DNA of 7,084 bases from Candidatus Melainabacteria bacterium (GCA_016209785.1 JACQVM010000099.1:1-7084); one strand, 5' to 3'; shown: positions 1 to 5,698, counted from the first letter of the stretch. Numbers and translations: made by a program. Notes: generated from the sequence alone by a model not told the origin.

Positions 1-204
1 ACTAAACACATCACTAATGGCATCAAATTACATGGACACTGCTACACAGCAATGTCCATGTTTTGGGACAGCTTCTACATCTCAAAACAACACCAAGACT
101 TTCTTGTACTTAATGCCAGCTACGCGTTGTTCAATTTAAGAGCAGCATTGAGTGATACAAGTATCCCAAGAACATTTGGAAAGTCCTTGCAGTTGATAGC
201 GTGA
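1..204 (+). CDS. Possible C-terminal fragment of an unidentified protein, cut by the window edge
   Basis: Frame 1 is open from the first base to a TGA at 202-204, giving 67 codons with no internal stop. The start lies outside the window. The predicted tail (for example the stretch MSMFWDSFYISKQHQDFLVL) has a mixed, globular-looking composition with several aromatic residues. I recognise no family. It would converge on the small minus-strand gene that ends at 221. Frame 2 is also open from base 1, to about 141, so the choice of frame is not firm; frame 1 is preferred because it is longer and less low-complexity. The stretch also contains a 9-bp inverted repeat (30-61). It could be non-coding. 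Confidence 0.4.
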   Translation, partial: TKHITNGIKLHGHCYTAMSMFWDSFYISKQHQDFLVLNASYALFNLRAALSDTSIPRTFGKSLQLIA

Positions 205-220
205 CTGGTCGAGTCAAATA

Positions 221-580
221 CTACAAGGGGGCCCGGCGAAACATTCGCCTAAGCATATTCACAAAGTCCTCGCGTCGTGACTGTCTAGCATACAGCAGCA
301 ATTTCTGCTGCTTCGGTGTCGAGGCAGCAAGCCCACCCCGAACAGAATCGGACAAGCCACTTTGTATATTTCCAGGTTGATTAAAGAACGAACGCACACC
401 ATCACTAACAGTTGATTTGGCAAGAAATTTGCTTTTTGCCATTTTTTCTTTAAAGGCTCCCGACAGCCCAGTAGTCTCACGGGTAACATAATGGTCACCC
501 GTGCAACAGCCATGGTGATCAAAGCCAGCTATATCCTCACCGGTCTTTAGACAAATTCGCGGATCAATTTGAAAGGTCAT
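221..580 (-). CDS. Hypothetical small basic protein with an N-terminal Cys/His cluster
   Basis: This encodes a 119-residue protein of unknown function. The ATG at 578-580 is preceded on the minus strand by an AGGGGG Shine-Dalgarno about 6-7 bases upstream, which supports both the start and the reality of the gene. There is no signal peptide or membrane segment, so it is probably cytoplasmic. Near the N-terminus Cys10, His22, His23, Cys25, Cys26 and His30 are clustered and could bind a metal, although no known zinc-finger spacing is recognised. The C-terminus is strongly basic (RRMFRR near residues 111-116, after an RRED at 102-105) and could form an amphipathic nucleic-acid or membrane-binding helix. 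The middle is Ser/Gly-rich. It appears to be a single gene. Homologues were not recognised; it may be lineage-specific. Confidence 0.6.
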   Translation of the reverse strand: MTFQIDPRICLKTGEDIAGFDHHGCCTGDHYVTRETTGLSGAFKEKMAKSKFLAKSTVSDGVRSFFNQPGNIQSGLSDSVRGGLAASTPKQQKLLLYARQSRREDFVNMLRRMFRRAPL

Positions 581-612
581 GCGTGCCCCCTACGCCAATC
601 ATGCCCAACCAC

Positions 613-641
613 ATTACAACCCTCATTAGTCAATCAGAAAA
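613..641 (-). promoter_or_regulatory. Candidate sigma70-type promoter for the 221-580 gene
   Basis: Read on the minus strand, TGTAAT (complement of 613-618, 5 of 6 matches to TATAAT) sits 17 bases after TTTTCT (complement of 636-641, 3 of 6 matches to TTGACA). It would place the transcript start about 25 bases before the start codon at 580. The -35 box is weak, so this is only a candidate. Confidence 0.28.
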
Positions 642-733
642 ATTACCCTCTAGCTCATTTTTGAGAAAACATTTACTATGAATCACCAATCATAATTACT
701 CCGGCGTTAACAACCAGTCAAGTTAATGATGCC

Positions 734-751
734 TGCACCATGCCTGGTGCA
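734..751 (-). terminator. Stem-loop downstream of the adenosine deaminase-like gene
   Basis: TGCACCA (734-740) and TGGTGCA (745-751) form a perfect 7-bp stem with a 4-base loop. On the minus strand this lies 26 bases after the stop codon of the deaminase gene, where a terminator or 3'-end stabilising hairpin is expected. No T-run follows the stem in that direction, so intrinsic termination is not certain. Confidence 0.45.
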
Positions 752-776
752 TACAGTTCTCAAGCATTTAACAACT

Positions 777-1766
777 CTATAGCCTTGGTGTCCCAACAAA
801 GCCAAAAGCAGAACGGAACGCCTCATTTTGTATTTCTTTGAGCTCACAAAACTCAATCACATCATGATCAATCAGGCGCTCATATTCTCCAGGCAGCGTA
901 CATGGGGCTGGGTTTCGTCCTGGATTATCAGTGCAGACTGCTATGGCCACACCGGCCTCACGGCATCTGCCAAATACATCCTTCAACTCTCCGATGTCTT
1001 TCATAACGCCGGTCTGACGATAACTGGTAGGACACACTTCTAAGGTAATTTGTCGTTTCGCTATTTCCTTGAGCATCTCCGGTCGAAGAAGCGGAATGTG
1101 GATTCCGTGTCCAATCCGATCAAGAACAGCCAGATACTGTGAGTGTACATTTTCTATGCCAGTTTCTCCCAGGTGCGCCGTTGTCTTAAGACCATGAGAA
1201 CGCGCCTTGGCCATCAAGCGTACCCACATCTCCCACTTGTCTGGATCAATCTCTGGTCCAGCTAAGTCAACACCAACCACTGGACCTAAGTTATCTCTGG
1301 CTACCTTTAAGATTGCTTCGTTGATGTTCTTTGGTAATCTCCTGTCTAGACACAGAATTTGCTTCACTACAATTGGATAATCTGATGGACGACAATTAGC
1401 TGTTATTACCTCAACAATTGAGTTCATTTGGTCAATTCGCTGGACTACAGTCAGGTGCTTATCAGTACGAAAGTACGGGTTATAGCGAAGCTCCAAATAC
1501 TGCAAGTTTTCAAAAGTGTAAGCCCCGCGACATAAGCGCAGACAAAAATAAGGCAAATGCTCCACACTTTGCAGTTCCTCCACCAGTGTATGAATCTTGA
1601 CGAATTCCTCTAGTGTTCTACATGGCCTTGTGAACCAGTTGTAAAAGCCATCGTAATCTGGAAAGAAATTGAGCACTGGATGATCATGTCTTTGCAGAAA
1701 TTTGTAAATAATGCGCGGGTGAATGGCACCACCAAGATGTCTGTGCAAATCAGCATACAGTGACAT
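777..1766 (-). CDS. Adenosine deaminase-family (metal-dependent) purine deaminase
   Basis: This is a 329-residue amidohydrolase-superfamily TIM-barrel enzyme of the adenosine/adenine/AMP deaminase group, which hydrolyses the 6-amino group of a purine. All zinc ligands and catalytic residues are visible: His8 and His10 (LHRHLGG), His198 and the proton-donor Glu201 (TAHLGE), His220 (RIGHGIH) and Asp280 (CTDNP). Other family marks are YLELRYNP (90-97), VVGVDLAGPE (163-172) and LEVCPTS (242-248). The length is normal for the family. The ATG at 1764-1766 is chosen because an AGGTGG Shine-Dalgarno lies 6 bases upstream; the ATG at 1803-1805 would add 13 residues that translate that same leader. There is no signal peptide, so it is cytoplasmic. 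Substrate-side positions differ from classical adenosine deaminase: HLDG is HLGG, TDDP is TDNP and CPTSN is CPTSY. The substrate may therefore be adenosine, adenine, a modified purine or another nucleoside, and I withhold a gene symbol. It is divergent from the cyclophilin gene. Confidence 0.9.
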   Translation of the reverse strand: MSLYADLHRHLGGAIHPRIIYKFLQRHDHPVLNFFPDYDGFYNWFTRPCRTLEEFVKIHTLVEELQSVEHLPYFCLRLCRGAYTFENLQYLELRYNPYFRTDKHLTVVQRIDQMNSIVEVITANCRPSDYPIVVKQILCLDRRLPKNINEAILKVARDNLGPVVGVDLAGPEIDPDKWEMWVRLMAKARSHGLKTTAHLGETGIENVHSQYLAVLDRIGHGIHIPLLRPEMLKEIAKRQITLEVCPTSYRQTGVMKDIGELKDVFGRCREAGVAIAVCTDNPGRNPAPCTLPGEYERLIDHDVIEFCELKEIQNEAFRSAFGFVGTPRL

Positions 1767-1870
1767 ACTCCACCACCTTTCTCCTTTGTTGTACCCAGTA
1801 AGCACCTGAAATGATCAGCCCTGTATCACACCACCAGGACCAACTTGTCAGTATGCTGGTCCACTCAGCC

Positions 1871-1891
1871 TATACTATATATAGGTAGGAC
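1871..1891 (+). promoter_or_regulatory. Candidate promoter core upstream of the cyclophilin gene
   Basis: TATACT (1871-1876) matches the -10 consensus at 5 of 6 positions and is embedded in a TATA-rich run. A TTGTCA at 1845-1850 resembles a -35 box, but the 20-base spacer is longer than ideal. The run continues into TATAGGTAGGAC (1880-1891), a 12-mer that recurs before the small secreted protein gene at 5676-5687. The start codon lies 55-70 bases downstream. Confidence 0.3.
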
Positions 1892-1945
1892 TTATGGCAC
1901 AGAGGTTGTCATAAGCATGGGGTTGCAACTTACTAACTGTAAAGA

Positions 1946-2560
1946 ATGGAAAAACCAACAATGAAGCGACGCTTGCGTCACGTGTGGACATACATCTTAT
2001 GCCTTTGTCTGAGCTATCTAAATATACCAGTCCAAGGGCAAGCAACTGATCCTGTGGTTGTAATGCAAACCACAAAGGGTCCTATTGTTATGCGCATTTA
2101 CTTAAGTGCCGTCCCCACAACAGCAAGTAATTTTCTGGACTTGGTAAGTCGCGGCTTTTATAACGGACTAACATTTCACCGTGTAGAAAGTTGGGTTGTG
2201 CAGGGCGGCGATCCTAACGGCAATGGAACTGGAGTATTCATTGACCCTCAGACAGGACAACCACGGTATCTGCGTCTTGAGTCTATACGAATGCTCAGCC
2301 ATAATGCACCTGGCGTAATTGCCATGGCACATGGTAAGAGTCCCAACTCAGCAAGTTGTCAATTTTACATAACTAAGAAGCCCATGCCAGCACTCGATGG
2401 AGCCTATGCAATTTTTGGCGGCGTAATTCAAGGAATGGAAACCGTCTACAACATGCAGCCAGGAGACAGAATTTTGTCGGCTGAAATAACAGGTAAACCT
2501 CAGCGCCGACCCGAGTCCAGCACCAATCGCGAGGCCCCAACAGGCGACAGTGGATTTTAG
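1946..2560 (+). CDS. Exported cyclophilin-type peptidyl-prolyl cis-trans isomerase
   Basis: This encodes a 204-residue cyclophilin with a signal peptide; it isomerises Xaa-Pro bonds in proteins outside the cytoplasmic membrane. The N-terminus has a basic stretch (KRRLRH) then a hydrophobic core (about 14-25), with possible cleavage near residue 31 (VQG/QA). The cyclophilin domain spans about 37-184 and shows TFHRV (catalytic-site Arg80), VVQGGDPNGNGTG (84-96), GVIAMAH (123-129), SCQFYIT (137-143) and LDGAYAIFGGVIQGME (150-165). Compared with human cyclophilin A, the Trp121 position is Ala149 and Phe113 is Tyr141. Such changes are common in bacterial enzymes and usually mean low cyclosporin affinity. 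The last 20 residues form a hydrophilic tail. The start is uncertain: the ATG at 1961 (five codons later) has a GGA 10 bases upstream and gives a cleaner signal peptide, while the ATG at 1946 has only weak purines before it. The gene is probably monocistronic, since a terminator follows directly. Confidence 0.92.
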   Translation: MEKPTMKRRLRHVWTYILCLCLSYLNIPVQGQATDPVVVMQTTKGPIVMRIYLSAVPTTASNFLDLVSRGFYNGLTFHRVESWVVQGGDPNGNGTGVFIDPQTGQPRYLRLESIRMLSHNAPGVIAMAHGKSPNSASCQFYITKKPMPALDGAYAIFGGVIQGMETVYNMQPGDRILSAEITGKPQRRPESSTNREAPTGDSGF

Positions 2561-2563
2561 ATT

Positions 2564-2586
2564 AAACGCTAGTTTTCAAGCGTTTT
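2564..2586 (+). terminator. Rho-independent-type terminator after the cyclophilin gene
   Basis: AAACGCT (2564-2570) pairs perfectly with AGCGTTT (2579-2585) around an 8-base loop, and the descending arm runs into four Ts (2583-2586). It starts four bases after the TAG stop. The stem is short and only partly GC-rich, so it is a moderate-strength candidate. Confidence 0.55.
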
Positions 2587-2612
2587 ACAGCTTCCGAGGC
2601 AGTGCATATAGA
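2583..2612 (+). promoter_or_regulatory. Weak candidate promoter upstream of the repeat element and exported 357-residue gene
   Basis: TATAGA (2607-2612) resembles a -10 box and TTTTAC (2583-2588) a poor -35 box, with an 18-base spacer. If used, the transcript would carry a leader of about 335 bases that includes both repeat copies before the start codon at 2955. The match is weak; the promoter could equally lie inside the repeats. Confidence 0.2.
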
Positions 2613-2641
2613 CACCAGGAATAACAAGTAATTTCAACGGC

Positions 2642-2950
2642 AGCCGACCGAGCTTAGGTCACGACATACAGCAAGACAAGGACTGCGATGAGCCGTCGCG
2701 GCCTAGCCTACTTACGCGAGGAGCTAAGTGATGAAAGTCGAGCGAGCAAGAGCGACATGTGCGGTCGCAGCGAGCGAGGTAGGCGTGCGGAGGCAGATGC
2801 AGTCTGCCGGAGCGCTTATGACTGGAAGCCGACGGAGGGCTAAATGGAATTGAGAATGAAGCATAGCGAGGCAACGACTGCGTTGAGCCGTCGGCCGCCG
2901 AGCGTGTTAACGCCCGGAGGAGGCAAGGGACGCAGCCGACGGAGGGCTTA
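2642..2950 (+). repeat. Two unequal tandem copies of a GC-rich, hairpin-forming repeat element
   Basis: The 394-base gap 2561-2954 is dominated by this element. A 29-base head block occurs at 2670-2698 and again at 2865-2893, identical at 25 of 29 positions and including ACTGCG and GAGCCGTCG. A 17-base tail block, AGCCGACGGAGGGCTWA, occurs at 2827-2843 and 2934-2950 with one difference, and a degenerate tail lies at 2642-2656. Copy 1 therefore runs about 2657-2843 and copy 2 about 2844-2950. Copy 1 carries extra material holding GGCAGA/TCTGCC (2792-2808) and GCGAC/GTCGC (2752-2768) stems and GCGAGCGAG-type runs. Head and tail contain inverted sequences (CCGTCGGC with GCCGACGG in copy 2). It has no transposase and looks like a dispersed intergenic repeat or structured leader. 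Confidence 0.7.
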
Positions 2951-2957
2951 TAAAATG
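2941..2957 (+). promoter_or_regulatory. Repeat-derived ribosome binding site that fixes the start of the 357-residue gene
   Basis: GGAGGG at 2941-2946 lies 8 bases before the ATG at 2955-2957. This Shine-Dalgarno is the 3' tail of the repeat element. The same tail in copy 1 puts GGAGGG (2834-2839) 4 bases before an ATG at 2844. The later ATG is preferred because it starts directly with a signal peptide. Confidence 0.7.
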
Positions 2958-4028
2958 AAACTATTGACAAATCTGGTGGCACTTCAGCTTCTCATCCTGA
3001 GTTGCTCACCTGCACGTGCTGCCGAGGTGGTGGCAGTATGCTCACAAGTAAACATAAGCTTCATGCTGCCAATCAACGGCTATCTGGCACATATCAATCA
3101 ATCACCAGTGATTGCCCCGGTGCCATCTTTCGAGTTCACCGCAGCCAATCAAGGACCCATAATCATTGACAATGATGAGGACGTAAAAGCTACTCTGGAG
3201 GACAGCTATAAATGGGATGACATTCCAGATGCAGAAGGTAAAACACGTATCAAGGCTGGAGCTCGTTTTCCAGTTGCTATAGTCTCCGCATTGTCCAGCA
3301 AGACAGCAAAAGTTGGTGACCCAGTGGAGGCTAGACTTAAGGTAGACCTAAAGCTAGGCGGAAGACATATTGCCAGCAAAGGAGCCAAGGTTATTGGTCA
3401 CGTAAGTAATGCCTCTCGTGCTAGAAGAGTTTTACAGGCAGAACTTTCTAAACATCGCTGGTTTCGTGCCAATGGAGCCATAGGAATTGAGTTTGACGAA
3501 ATAGTAAGCGATGAAGGAGAACATTTGCCTTTGGTGGCAACACCTGCTCAACAGTCACGCATTGTCAAAAACAAAGCTGAAGGTCGAGTGCTAGGTGTTA
3601 ACCACATGGGCGAGGTTGCAACCCCGTTGTCAATTCAACTTAAGCATCAAGCAGCTCACTTGGCAATCCGCGGCGGGGCCTCAGCCGCTGGCGTTTTTAG
3701 CATGGGAATTGTCCCTGTTGCCTATGGGGTGGTCGGCGCTATGAACCCATCATTTGCCTTTCTCCATCCAGTGGGGCAAAATGTTCCGCACCGAAGGCTT
3801 AAGGGATTCGCCATGGGCTTTATTAGTGGTGTACCTGGCGGCTTTCTCATTGCAGATTCCATCATCAAAGGACAAGAAGCAGTCATCAAACCTGGAGATG
3901 AGTTTCTTGCTGAGTTTAAGCAAGACTTTACAGGTGAAGCAAATACCCAAGCTGAGCTTATGCCTGGCTCAACGAGAAAGGTACATGGAGAAGTTTTGCG
4001 AGAAAAGACCAAAAACCAGAAGCACTAG
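2955..4028 (+). CDS. Exported hypothetical protein with a TrbI-like beta-barrel segment
   Basis: This encodes a 357-residue exported protein of unknown function. Residues 1-23 form a signal peptide with a hydrophobic core (LLTNLVALQLLIL) and either an ARA/AE signal peptidase I site or a loose lipobox (ILSC, Cys17). Residues 103-183 (RFPVAIVSALSSKTAKVGDP, then EARLKVDLKLGGRHIASKGA and VIGHV) resemble the beta-barrel segment in VirB10/TrbI and in many exported bacterial hypotheticals (pattern: ...GDxVxARLxxDxxxxGxxxxxKGAxVxGxV). Glycine-rich hydrophobic stretches occur at about 236-270 and 284-304. A second family-like motif, IKPGDEFLAEF (311-321), is near the basic, polar C-terminus. No other conjugation or secretion gene is nearby, so a type IV secretion role is not implied; an envelope or cell-surface role is likelier. 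An in-frame ATG at 2844 would add 37 residues encoded wholly by the repeat element and bury the signal peptide, so it is rejected as the start. Confidence 0.82.
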   Translation: MKLLTNLVALQLLILSCSPARAAEVVAVCSQVNISFMLPINGYLAHINQSPVIAPVPSFEFTAANQGPIIIDNDEDVKATLEDSYKWDDIPDAEGKTRIKAGARFPVAIVSALSSKTAKVGDPVEARLKVDLKLGGRHIASKGAKVIGHVSNASRARRVLQAELSKHRWFRANGAIGIEFDEIVSDEGEHLPLVATPAQQSRIVKNKAEGRVLGVNHMGEVATPLSIQLKHQAAHLAIRGGASAAGVFSMGIVPVAYGVVGAMNPSFAFLHPVGQNVPHRRLKGFAMGFISGVPGGFLIADSIIKGQEAVIKPGDEFLAEFKQDFTGEANTQAELMPGSTRKVHGEVLREKTKNQKH

Positions 4029-4036
4029 TTGTGCTT
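4020..4036. terminator. Small stem-loop overlapping both convergent stop codons
   Basis: AAGCAC (4020-4025) and GTGCTT (4031-4036) form a perfect 6-bp stem with a 5-base loop. The loop contains the TAG of the plus gene (4026-4028), and the distal arm overlaps the TAA of the minus gene (4035-4037). The genes converge with 6 bases between them, so a bidirectional stop signal fits. The stem is short and has no T-run. Confidence 0.3.
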
Positions 4037-5483
4037 AGTCCTTTGGTGCATCAACTGGTTTAGGCAAATCACCTGCTACAACAACCCGATTGCGACCCAG
4101 CTCCTTTGCCTGGTACATGGCAGAGTCAGCGGCCGCCATGAGCGCATCCGGCGTCTGCAAAGCACGCAGTTCTGCAACCCCAAGACTGGCAGTTATTGGT
4201 ATGCCAGACTCCCCAAACGGAATCGTAGTGTTAAGTGCATTCCTAAGCCTAGTTGCTAGCCAGGCAGCTCTAGATAGGGAAGTATATGGCAAGACAATAC
4301 AAAACTCTTCACCACCAGCTCTAAAAACAATATCTGAATTCCTCACCTGCTTGCGCATTATCTGGGAAGCTGCTTGCAGCACTGCATCACCAGCCGCATG
4401 TCCGCGTGTGTCATTTATTTGCTTAAAATGATCAAGATCTAGAAATATTACCGACAAAGGTTTACCATGCCGCTCAGCTTGTGAGCATTGTCGTGATAAT
4501 GCCTCCATGCCAGCTCCCCTGTTGGTTACACCAGTCAGAGCATCAGTAGCTGCAAGTTCTCTAGCCCTAGCAAGTTCGTTGGTTAGATCGATGATGGTCT
4601 GACTAAGTCCAATATCTTTTCCTAGTACCCTAAGGCGTCCGGTTGGAGTGGACTCTGCCCGTCTGCCATTTGAACTCTCAAGCTCTATTAATGCCTTGCC
4701 CACACCTACGTTCTTGCCTAAGATCTTAAGTTGACCTTCTACTTGTCCACTATCACCTACACGACGGCCATCAAAAGCACGATGAGCTAAACCCAAGGTC
4801 CCACCCACAAATGAAAATTCCAGTGCAGCTCTGCCTACCTCACTTGCACTAGCAAACCCACGTCCAGACAGAAGACTGTTAGACTCAGCATTGACAATCC
4901 CTGCTGGCACACCTGAGATGAGCCCTGCAACCGGAGTACTGCCAATAATTGATTTGGCCAAAGTACGCTCGCTTAATGCCAAGCTACTCGCAAGCTTAAC
5001 ATTGGTATGGGCCATCGTGCCAAAGGTTAATCCGCCAGTAATCGCATGTCGAAAACGAGCTGAGTTAAAATTCCCTTCACCAGCTTGAACAGGTGTAAAG
5101 ACAAGCGAGTAAAGAGCACCGGCTCTAGCTTCGTGAGCAACCAACGTACCAGGACTAATAAGCATGGCTTCCCTGGTAGCAGCACCTGCCATGGCACGAC
5201 CACCCATTAGTCGACCAGCACATTTCTTAACCATAAAGTAAGATGCCGCCATGCCAACACCACCCCCAAGCACTTGTCCAAACCAGTCTGAGGTTCCAAT
5301 ATCAGCTTGTTGGGACGGCTCAACAAGATGTAATTCAGGAAGAATGTCAGCGTGTACAACATGTTCGACAAGCTGAGTTACACCATTCCACGGTGACTGT
5401 ACACCAGCGTCAAGCAATGATTCAGCAAAATTCTTAGCAAACCTGCTAAGAGCCCATGTGTTAGTGTCAGTGACCTTTTCCAT
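4035..5483 (-). CDS. GGDEF diguanylate cyclase with a long Gly/Ala-rich N-terminal region
   Basis: This is a 482-residue signalling enzyme that would make cyclic di-GMP from two GTP. The C-terminal GGDEF domain (about 310-470) begins with DALTGVTNR (314-322) and has the metal ligand Asp349 (FLDLDHFKQIND), Asn357 and Asp366 (GHAAGD). The active site is RAGGEEF (388-394). The product-inhibition site RNSD (381-384) lies five residues before GGEEF, so both sites look intact. A helical linker (about 295-313) precedes it. Residues 1-240 match no sensor domain I recognise: they contain Gly/Ala-rich, mildly hydrophobic stretches (68-84, 147-158, 180-199, 220-235) but no clear transmembrane helix or signal peptide. 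Residues 250-268 and 282-300 are a duplicated 19-residue motif (GQLKILGKNVGVGKALIEL and GRLRVLGKDIGLSQTIIDL). The ATG at 5481-5483 has no strong Shine-Dalgarno, but no better in-frame start exists before an upstream stop. It is convergent with the exported 357-residue gene. Confidence 0.93.
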   Translation of the reverse strand: MEKVTDTNTWALSRFAKNFAESLLDAGVQSPWNGVTQLVEHVVHADILPELHLVEPSQQADIGTSDWFGQVLGGGVGMAASYFMVKKCAGRLMGGRAMAGAATREAMLISPGTLVAHEARAGALYSLVFTPVQAGEGNFNSARFRHAITGGLTFGTMAHTNVKLASSLALSERTLAKSIIGSTPVAGLISGVPAGIVNAESNSLLSGRGFASASEVGRAALEFSFVGGTLGLAHRAFDGRRVGDSGQVEGQLKILGKNVGVGKALIELESSNGRRAESTPTGRLRVLGKDIGLSQTIIDLTNELARARELAATDALTGVTNRGAGMEALSRQCSQAERHGKPLSVIFLDLDHFKQINDTRGHAAGDAVLQAASQIMRKQVRNSDIVFRAGGEEFCIVLPYTSLSRAAWLATRLRNALNTTIPFGESGIPITASLGVAELRALQTPDALMAAADSAMYQAKELGRNRVVVAGDLPKPVDAPKD

Positions 5484-5513
5484 AATAGACTGCTGCTCGT
5501 AAAAGTAGGACCA

Positions 5514-5542
5514 ATAGTAATGGCCAAAAGCTGCCTAGTCAT
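5514..5542 (-). promoter_or_regulatory. Candidate sigma70-type promoter for the diguanylate cyclase gene
   Basis: On the minus strand ATGACT (complement of 5537-5542, 4 of 6 matches to TTGACA) and TACTAT (complement of 5514-5519, 4 of 6 matches to TATAAT) are separated by an ideal 17 bases. This would give a leader of roughly 20-25 bases. The matches are moderate only. Confidence 0.3.
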
Positions 5543-5606
5543 TGTGGGAATTACGCAAGAAATCGTAAATGTCCCATATCAACAAGTCATGTACAATCAC
5601 CAAGAA

Positions 5607-5663
5607 AGCTCAATGGCTAGCCAAGATATGACATGAGCTGTAGAGTTGTTTTGTTTTAGCTCA
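5607..5663. promoter_or_regulatory. Cluster of AGCTCA sites: possible operator upstream of the small secreted protein
   Basis: AGCTCA occurs at 5607-5612 and 5658-5663, and its complement TGAGCT at 5634-5639. CAAGATAT is directly repeated at 5622-5629 and 5662-5669, and GGCTAGCC (5615-5622) is a perfect 8-base palindrome. The cluster sits between two divergent genes, immediately upstream of the small secreted gene. This is the arrangement expected of a regulator-binding region, but no known operator is recognised. Confidence 0.3.
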
Positions 5664-5687
5664 AGATATATGCATTATAGGTAGGAC

Positions 5688-5693
5688 AGGAGG
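5688..5693 (+). promoter_or_regulatory. Strong Shine-Dalgarno deciding the start of the 11-mer repeat protein
   Basis: AGGAGG at 5688-5693 is 2 bases before the first ATG (5696) but 5 bases before the second (5699). The second spacing is far better, so translation probably begins at 5699 and not at the first of the two adjacent ATGs. Confidence 0.6.
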
Positions 5694-5698
5694 ACATG

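Noticed and set aside
259..522. 87-codon minus-strand frame overlapping the 221-580 gene
   Set aside because: It is nested in the longer frame, which has the better Shine-Dalgarno, and shows no family signal. Treated as a shadow.
1894..1914. Six-codon leader peptide (ATG to TAA) upstream of the cyclophilin gene
   Set aside because: The AGGTAGGA is only 3 bases from the ATG, and the peptide has no attenuator-like residue run. It is probably chance.
2642..2950. CRISPR array or transposon interpretation of the tandem repeats
   Set aside because: There are only two unequal copies, with no uniform spacers, no transposase frame and no flanking target duplication.
2659..2982. 107-codon open frame on the minus strand across the repeat region
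   Set aside because: It lies mainly in the GC-rich repeat, has a Ser/Pro/Arg-biased translation and no recognisable domain, and overlaps the signal-peptide codons of the exported gene. Stop-poor GC-rich DNA explains it.
3722..4038. Several frames of 66-96 codons on both strands within the end of the exported 357-residue gene
   Set aside because: All overlap a gene with a clear signal peptide and family-like motifs, and none has a convincing start or domain.
4029..4431. Plus-strand frames of 76 and 113 codons opposite the GGDEF domain
   Set aside because: They are antisense to conserved GGDEF motifs. Codon constraint on the real gene explains the open frames.
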